A DNA stretch of 11,095 bases from Candidatus Faecousia faecipullorum (GTDB lineage Bacteria > Bacillota > Clostridia > Oscillospirales > Oscillospiraceae): positions 1-11,095 of the forward strand of contig DVJG01000209.1 of the NCBI GenBank assembly GCA_018710805.1. Direction: 5' to 3'. The position numbers and the translations under genes were made by a program. The notes below the pieces were generated by a model that did not search any database, was not told the DNA's origin, and saw only the letters and a program-made list of their open reading frames with translations. Position 1 is the stretch's first letter. Each line of letters opens with the position of its first letter. Positions 7,015 through 11,095 of this stretch are shown here, in pieces.

Positions 7015-7043
7015 GCCCCCGACTGTGGTCGGGGGCAATTTTT
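7015..7043 (+). terminator. Intrinsic terminator after the tyrS operon
   Basis: A 9-bp perfect stem GCCCCCGAC/GTCGGGGGC (7015-7023, 7028-7036) with a TGTG loop is followed by AA and five Ts (7039-7043). It starts 7 nt after the acetyltransferase stop. Read on the - strand, the same stem is followed by TTATCTTTA, so it may also stop transcription converging from the oxidoreductase gene. Confidence 0.93.
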
Positions 7044-7088
7044 AATCCAGGGAAGGGCCCTTGCGCCGTTCCTGCTGACGAAATATCC

Positions 7089-8333
7089 TTATGCCAAAGA
7101 CTTCCGGAATTTATCCAGCTCCACCACGGTTCCCGTGAGACGGGATTCCTCGATGGCGCAGGCCATGAGATGGCTCTCTACGCTGCGGGAGATGGAACTG
7201 CGGGATTCTGCGTGGCCGCCAAGGCTTTTGGTAAAGTCCTCCATGATGCCTGCGTCGCCGCCGCCGTGGCCGCTTCCGTTGGTTCGGACGTTGATGACCC
7301 GCTGCTGGAAGGTCTCGGACTGGCTGGACACATGATGGGTGACGATGATTTGCTTCTGACCGTCGTCAGCGACAATTTCGCCGTCCTCACACATGATGTG
7401 CAGAGTTCTGTGGCAGGCGCTGGTCTGGGCGGTGAGGGAGAAAGTGGCTGTGACGTCGTTGTCGAATTCCAGAATGATGCTCATATGGTCGCAGACATTG
7501 TTGTCACAGCGGTAGACGCACCGGCCGTAGGGCCCCTCTTTCAGAGCCTCCATAAGGGCCTCCTCCGTCTGTTCCAAACACACCACGTCCGTGGGCCAGC
7601 CTCCAAGGCCCGGAAGATAGGCTTTCTGAGCGTCGAATCGGCAGCTTTCCGCCACCGGACAGGTGAGGCATCGGTCCGTAGACCCTGCAGGGGCGTTTTC
7701 CTCCTTAAAGTAGCTGAGGGACCCGAAAGCCGCCACCTTCTTGCAGTGCGCCCCGGTCAGCCACAGCAGAATGTCCAGATCGTGGCAGCTCTTCTGCATG
7801 ATAATGGGGCTGGAAAGCTTGTCGTTGCGCCAGTTGCCCCGGACGAAGGAGTGGGCCATGTGGAAATTGCCAATGTTCTCTGCGTGCTGAATGGCTACGA
7901 TTTTGCCAAGCTCTCCGGAATCGAGAATGTTCTTGATCTCCGTGAAGAAATTGGTGTAGCGGAGAACGTGGCATACGGTGACCTTCCGGCCCAGTCGGTT
8001 GGCAGCTTCTTCTATGGCAATGCACTCCCGGGGATCCGGGGAAATGGGCTTTTCCAACAAGATGTCATAGCCGCAGTCCAAAGCGGCCATGACGTGACCG
8101 TAGTGGTCCCGGTCCATGGTGGCGATAATGGCGGCGTCGGCAACTTTTCCCAGAGAGAAAAGCTGTTTGGCATCGGTAAACAGCATGGCTTCCGGCACCT
8201 CCAGCCGGGTTCCGGCCTCGGCCAGACGGTCGGGCCGAATCTCTGCCACCGCCACAATTTTATGGCCATGGCTGTGGGCCCAGTTGGCGTAAATGGTGCC
8301 CCGGGAGCCTGCGCCGATGAGAACGTAATTCAT
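7089..8333 (-). CDS. Gfo/Idh/MocA-family NAD(P)-dependent oxidoreductase
   Basis: The 414-residue protein belongs to the Gfo/Idh/MocA group, which usually oxidises or reduces sugars, inositols or their derivatives. The N-terminal Rossmann fold has IGAGSRG at residues 6-12 and the acidic residue ending strand 2 (VAVAEIRPDR, E31). The family motif EKP is at 94-96, and the catalytic-region histidine is in KSCHDLD (H184). Two cysteine groups stand out: CLTCPVAESC (C222, C225, C231) and C272, C276, C281 in the RCVYRCDNNVCDH segment; they could bind a metal. A Gly/His-rich loop GSGHGGGDAG is near 353-362. AGGAAGGG lies about 6 nt before the ATG. The gene follows dapA by 43 bp and has its own candidate promoter. 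The substrate is unknown. Confidence 0.9.
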   Translation of the reverse strand: MNYVLIGAGSRGTIYANWAHSHGHKIVAVAEIRPDRLAEAGTRLEVPEAMLFTDAKQLFSLGKVADAAIIATMDRDHYGHVMAALDCGYDILLEKPISPDPRECIAIEEAANRLGRKVTVCHVLRYTNFFTEIKNILDSGELGKIVAIQHAENIGNFHMAHSFVRGNWRNDKLSSPIIMQKSCHDLDILLWLTGAHCKKVAAFGSLSYFKEENAPAGSTDRCLTCPVAESCRFDAQKAYLPGLGGWPTDVVCLEQTEEALMEALKEGPYGRCVYRCDNNVCDHMSIILEFDNDVTATFSLTAQTSACHRTLHIMCEDGEIVADDGQKQIIVTHHVSSQSETFQQRVINVRTNGSGHGGGDAGIMEDFTKSLGGHAESRSSISRSVESHLMACAIEESRLTGTVVELDKFRKSLA

Positions 8334-8362
8334 TGGTATCCCTTCCTTTTTCTGTTTTCCTC

Positions 8363-8391
8363 AGTATAGCACAGAATCAGACCTCCGACAA
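8363..8391 (-). promoter_or_regulatory. Candidate promoter for the oxidoreductase gene
   Basis: On the - strand, TTGTCG (8391-8386) and TATACT (8368-8363) are 17 nt apart, and TGC directly before TATACT gives an extended -10. The -35 lies within the last codons of dapA. Transcription would begin near 8356, 23 nt before the start codon. The oxidoreductase could thus be expressed independently of dapA. Confidence 0.5.
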
Positions 8392-9252
8392 GACTTTCTT
8401 TAACCGCTCTGCGTTCCTTTGGGACAGCGGCGTCAGGGGCAGACGGCAGACCCCGCAGTCAAAACCCAGGCATTTCATGGCTTCCTTTACGGGAATGGGG
8501 TTGACTTCCGAGAAAAGGACGTCCAGAAGGGGCAGAAGCCGTACCTGCAAATCTGCCGCCGTGTCGAAGTCCCCGTCCAATGCTGCGCTGGCCAGGGCCA
8601 GCATTTCCGATGGGAGAACATTGGATGCCACGGAAATGACCCCTTTGGCTCCCAAAGCCATGGCTGCCGCCGCCAGGGTATCATTGCCGCTCCAAACCGT
8701 GAATTGCTCCGGGCACGCTGCCCGAATCTCTGTGACCTTCCCGGCGTCTGTGGACGCCTCCTTCACCCCTGCCATATTGGGCATGGCGGAAAGTCCGCGA
8801 TACACCGCCGGGGTCATATCCAGCCCCGTGCGGGACGGAACGTTGTAGCAGATCACCGGGATATGTACTGCGCTGCAAACTGCGCCATAGTGGGCCAGCA
8901 GACCTGCTTTTGTGGCTTTGTTATAGTAGGGACTGACAACCAGCAAAGCATCGGCGCCTGCCCCTTCCGCCGCCCGGCTGAGAGCAACGGTGTGTTCCGT
9001 ACAATTACTCCCGGTGCCTGCGATAATCTGGCATTGATTTCCAACATATCGCTTGGCCCGGCAGACCATCTCCAGCTTTTCACTGTCCGTCAGGGTCGGG
9101 GCTTCTCCTGTGGTGCCGCAGAGGACCACGGACGTGATGCCCGCCTCCATTTGCCGTGCTAAAAGCCGTTCCAGCATGGGATAGTTGACCTTGCCCCCGA
9201 GAAATGGGGTCACAAGGGCCGTGGAAACTCCGGTAAAAAGTGGTTGATTCAT
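8377..9252 (-). CDS. dapA: 4-hydroxy-tetrahydrodipicolinate synthase (DapA)
   Basis: The 291-residue TIM-barrel protein fits DapA, which condenses pyruvate with aspartate semialdehyde in lysine and diaminopimelate synthesis. Key residues are all present: T47-T48 in CGTTGEAPTLT, Y136 in CYNVPSRTG, R141 in the same motif, and the Schiff-base lysine K164 in GVKEAS. The SPYYNK segment near 107-112 holds the tyrosine that completes the catalytic triad across the dimer. I chose the ATG at 9252 because GGAGG (9265-9261 on the - strand) sits 8 nt upstream. A GTG 15 nt further out would lie over that site. The arginine corresponding to R138 of the E. coli enzyme favours DapA over the related sialic acid and keto-sugar aldolases. 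It is not next to other lysine genes; the neighbour is an oxidoreductase of unknown substrate, so an alternative aldolase role is possible. Confidence 0.88.
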   Translation of the reverse strand: MNQPLFTGVSTALVTPFLGGKVNYPMLERLLARQMEAGITSVVLCGTTGEAPTLTDSEKLEMVCRAKRYVGNQCQIIAGTGSNCTEHTVALSRAAEGAGADALLVVSPYYNKATKAGLLAHYGAVCSAVHIPVICYNVPSRTGLDMTPAVYRGLSAMPNMAGVKEASTDAGKVTEIRAACPEQFTVWSGNDTLAAAAMALGAKGVISVASNVLPSEMLALASAALDGDFDTAADLQVRLLPLLDVLFSEVNPIPVKEAMKCLGFDCGVCRLPLTPLSQRNAERLKKVLSEV

Positions 9253-9300
9253 AGGCCTTACCTCCACGCCAGTCTATGCGCCTGGGCCCTATTTTGTCTG

Positions 9301-9329
9301 TTGCAAAAAAGGAAACTTTAAGCTATAAT
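9301..9329 (+). promoter_or_regulatory. Promoter of queA in the divergent dapA-queA region
   Basis: TTGCAA (9301-9306) and a perfect TATAAT (9324-9329) are spaced 17 nt apart, giving a start near 9336 and a leader of about 36 nt. The 119-bp region 9253-9371 separates the divergent dapA and queA genes. No riboswitch fold was recognised in it, including no lysine riboswitch for dapA and no preQ1 riboswitch for queA. Confidence 0.75.
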
Positions 9330-9371
9330 ATGCAAAATGGCCCATTATGACCGCAGAAAAGAGGAAAGACT

Positions 9372-10403
9372 TTGAAAACCAGTGATTTTTACTATGACCT
9401 TCCCGAAGAGCTCATCGCCCAGACCCCCCTTCTCAAACGGGATTCCTCCCGTCTCATGGTTCTGGACCGCATGACCGGGGAAGTGCAGCATAAGCATTTT
9501 TACGACATCATCGACTATTTAAATCCCGGGGACTGCCTGGTGATGAACGACTCCCGGGTGCTTCCCGCGCGGCTTCTGGGTCACCGTCCTACCGGCGGCG
9601 CCGTGGAAGTGCTTCTTCTGCGGGATTTGGGAGAGAAGCGCTGGGAGTGCCTGTGCAAGCCCGGCCGGAAAATGCAGGTTGGAACCGAGGTTTCTTTTGG
9701 AGACGGTGAACTCACCGCCACGGTGCGGGAGGTCCGGGAGGACGGCAATCGGGTGGTGGAATTCCATTACGAGGGCATTTTCCTGGAAGTCCTGGAACGC
9801 CTGGGAAAAATGCCCCTGCCGCCCTACATCAAGGCGGAGCTTCAGGACCAGGAGCGGTATCAGACCGTCTATTCAAGAGAGGTTGGCTCCGCCGCAGCCC
9901 CTACGGCGGGCCTGCATTTTACCAACGAACTTCTGGATAAAATCCGCAAAAAAGGCGTAAAGACTGCCTTTGTGACCCTCCATGTGGGCCTGGGAACTTT
10001 TCGCCCCGTAAAAGCCGAGGAAGTCACGGACCACCATATGCACGCAGAGCTGTGCATGATGTCGGAGGAAACCGCAGACATCCTAAACGAAACCCGTCGC
10101 AGCGGCGGAAGGATTATCTGTGTCGGCACCACCTCCTGCCGGACATTGGAATCCCTAGCCCATGACGACGGCTCCTTTACCGCGTCCTCCAAATGGACGG
10201 AAATTTTCATCTATCCCGGCTATCGCTTCAAAGCCATGGACGGCCTCATCACCAATTTCCACCTGCCCGAAAGCACTCTGGTGATGCTGGTCTCCGCCTT
10301 CGCCGGAAGAGAACATGTGCTGAATGCCTACAAAGAGGCCGTGGAGCAGAGATACCGCTTCTTCTCCTTCGGAGACGCCATGTTCATAGGAGATTTGAAA
10401 TAG
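9372..10403 (+). CDS. queA: S-adenosylmethionine:tRNA ribosyltransferase-isomerase (QueA)
   Basis: The 343-residue protein transfers and rearranges the ribosyl part of SAM onto preQ1 in tRNA, giving epoxyqueuosine at the wobble position of Asp, Asn, His and Tyr tRNAs. The opening MKTSDFYYDLPEELIAQ is the family's typical N-terminus. Conserved blocks include CLVMNDSRVLPARLLG (about 55-70), AAPTAGLHFT (about 174-183), HVGLGTFRPV, and TNFHLPESTLVMLVSAFAG (about 292-310). The start is TTG at 9372, with GAGGAAAG just upstream and no in-frame ATG that would keep the conserved N-terminus. Its own promoter lies at 9301-9329. tgt and other queuosine genes are not in the window to the right, so queA appears as a single transcription unit. 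No clear terminator follows it. Confidence 0.96.
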   Translation: MKTSDFYYDLPEELIAQTPLLKRDSSRLMVLDRMTGEVQHKHFYDIIDYLNPGDCLVMNDSRVLPARLLGHRPTGGAVEVLLLRDLGEKRWECLCKPGRKMQVGTEVSFGDGELTATVREVREDGNRVVEFHYEGIFLEVLERLGKMPLPPYIKAELQDQERYQTVYSREVGSAAAPTAGLHFTNELLDKIRKKGVKTAFVTLHVGLGTFRPVKAEEVTDHHMHAELCMMSEETADILNETRRSGGRIICVGTTSCRTLESLAHDDGSFTASSKWTEIFIYPGYRFKAMDGLITNFHLPESTLVMLVSAFAGREHVLNAYKEAVEQRYRFFSFGDAMFIGDLK

Positions 10404-10463
10404 CGCGTTTTAGGATTATTTACAAAAAATTCTTATACTGCTCTATATCTTTTGTCTATTCTG

Positions 10464-10472
10464 TGGTATAAT
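10464..10472 (+). promoter_or_regulatory. Extended -10 promoter for the final gene
   Basis: A perfect TATAAT (10467-10472) is preceded by TGG, forming an extended -10 element TGGTATAAT. The hexamer 17 nt upstream (TATATC, 10444-10449) is a poor -35, but the region before it is AT-rich and extended -10 promoters tolerate this. The start would be near 10479. Confidence 0.75.
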
Positions 10473-10514
10473 GACCATGAAAAATCGGGCTATGCCCAAG
10501 AGGAGGTCATGGTC
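10473..10514. repeat. 8-bp inverted repeat around the leader of the final gene
   Basis: GACCATGA (10473-10480) and TCATGGTC (10507-10514) are exact inverted copies, 34 bp apart from start to start. The left copy lies between the -10 and the predicted transcription start, and the right copy abuts the GTG start codon. Between them is a small GGGC-TAT-GCCC hairpin (10487-10497). An operator is possible but unproven. Confidence 0.35.
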
Positions 10515-11095
10515 GTGAAAACTATGTATATTGTGACAGGCGCCAATGGATTTCTTGGCAATAACATTGTAAGAAAGCTCTCCGGAAAAGGAGAAATCCG
10601 GGCTCTGGTGCTGCCGAAAGACAGCGTAAAACCTCTGGAGGGCCTGAATTGCACCATCTACCGGGGGGACGTGACGGACAAGGCATCCCTGGAGCCTCTG
10701 TTCCGGGTGGACAAGGATACCAAACTATATGTGATTCACTGTGCCGGACTGGTGTACATCAAATCCCGCCCCAACCCTCAGGTGGAGCACGTGAATTTTG
10801 ACGGCACAAAAAACATGGCGGAGCTGACATTGGCGGCGGGAGGAAAGCTCCTGTATGTTTGCAGCGTCCATGCCCTGCCGGAAAAGCCGGAGGACCAGGT
10901 CATGGGAGAAGTCTCTTCTTTTGACCCGGAGAAGGTGGAGGGCGCCTATGCAAAGGTGAAGGCAAAGTCCGCCCAGTATATTCTGGATATGGTCCGAAAC
11001 CAGGGCCTCAACGCCTGCATTTTGCAGCCTTCCGGCATTATCGGCCCCAACGACTACGGCCGCAGCCACCTGACCATGATGCTCTTGGACTATGC
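10515..11095 (+). CDS. Extended short-chain dehydrogenase/NAD-dependent epimerase family protein (partial, 3' cut)
   Basis: The open frame runs off the right edge after 193 complete codons. The N-terminal Rossmann motif is TGANGFLG at residues 8-15, followed by GDVTD at 51-55 and HCAG at 76-79. The catalytic S-Y-K set is S117 in YVCSVHALP and Y145/K149 in YAKVK, and QPSGIIGPNDYG (171-182) is typical of extended SDRs. The protein therefore binds NAD(P)H and probably acts on a sugar nucleotide, flavonol-like or other carbonyl substrate; the family alone does not fix the substrate. I prefer the GTG at 10515, because AGGAGG (10501-10506) is 8 nt away. The ATG at 10509 leaves only 2 nt, though the reading frame is the same. 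A strong extended -10 promoter lies just upstream. The C-terminal substrate domain is missing from the window. Confidence 0.85.
   Translation, partial: MKTMYIVTGANGFLGNNIVRKLSGKGEIRALVLPKDSVKPLEGLNCTIYRGDVTDKASLEPLFRVDKDTKLYVIHCAGLVYIKSRPNPQVEHVNFDGTKNMAELTLAAGGKLLYVCSVHALPEKPEDQVMGEVSSFDPEKVEGAYAKVKAKSAQYILDMVRNQGLNACILQPSGIIGPNDYGRSHLTMMLLDY

Noticed and set aside
6963..8369. A 468-codon open frame on the + strand opposite the oxidoreductase gene
   Set aside because: It lies almost wholly antisense to a clear Gfo/Idh/MocA protein, runs through the intrinsic terminator at 7015-7043, has no recognisable motif and is explained by GC-rich codon use.
9253..9371. Riboswitch (lysine or preQ1) in the dapA-queA gap
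   Set aside because: The gap is 119 bp and shows neither a terminator hairpin nor a recognisable aptamer for either gene.

Overview
The window reads as a chromosomal segment of a fairly GC-rich Firmicute of class Clostridia, probably near the Oscillospiraceae/Ruminococcaceae; this placement is inferred from gene order and protein style, not from a search. The evidence is the dxs-tlyA-nadK-argR-recN order typical of Clostridia, a tRNA-sensing T-box leader (a Firmicutes hallmark), strong AGGAGG-type ribosome binding sites, and frequent TTG starts. No insertion sequence, phage gene, CRISPR array, tRNA or rRNA is visible. Coding density is high and every recognised gene is intact except the two cut by the window edges.

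Region 1 (1-2218, + strand) is a tightly packed operon: the last codons of dxs (isoprenoid precursor synthesis), tlyA (rRNA 2'-O-methyltransferase), nadK (NAD kinase) and argR (arginine repressor). The first three genes are joined by 4-bp ATGA overlaps. Region 2 (2219-4017) is a 149-bp gap with two perfect hairpins, followed by recN (DNA double-strand break repair ATPase).

Region 3 (4018-7043, + strand) is the most interesting part. A TTGACA/TACCAT promoter drives a complete T-box riboswitch with a UAC (Tyr) specifier, a UGGUACC tRNA-acceptor bulge and a strong intrinsic terminator. The first gene behind it is not the synthetase but a membrane-inserted M28-family metallopeptidase. Then come tyrS (3-bp gap) and a GNAT acetyltransferase (4-bp overlap), and the unit closes with an intrinsic terminator. 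The layout implies that uncharged tRNA-Tyr raises expression of a peptidase and an acetyltransferase together with TyrRS.

Region 4 (7089-9252, - strand) holds dapA followed by a Gfo/Idh/MocA oxidoreductase, the latter with its own candidate promoter. Region 5 (9253-11095) has a 119-bp divergent promoter region, then queA (queuosine synthesis) on the + strand, then a strong extended -10 promoter and the N-terminal part of an extended short-chain dehydrogenase/epimerase that runs off the window.

The likeliest new biology is the tyrosine T-box peptidase-tyrS-acetyltransferase operon. The rest is mostly housekeeping.
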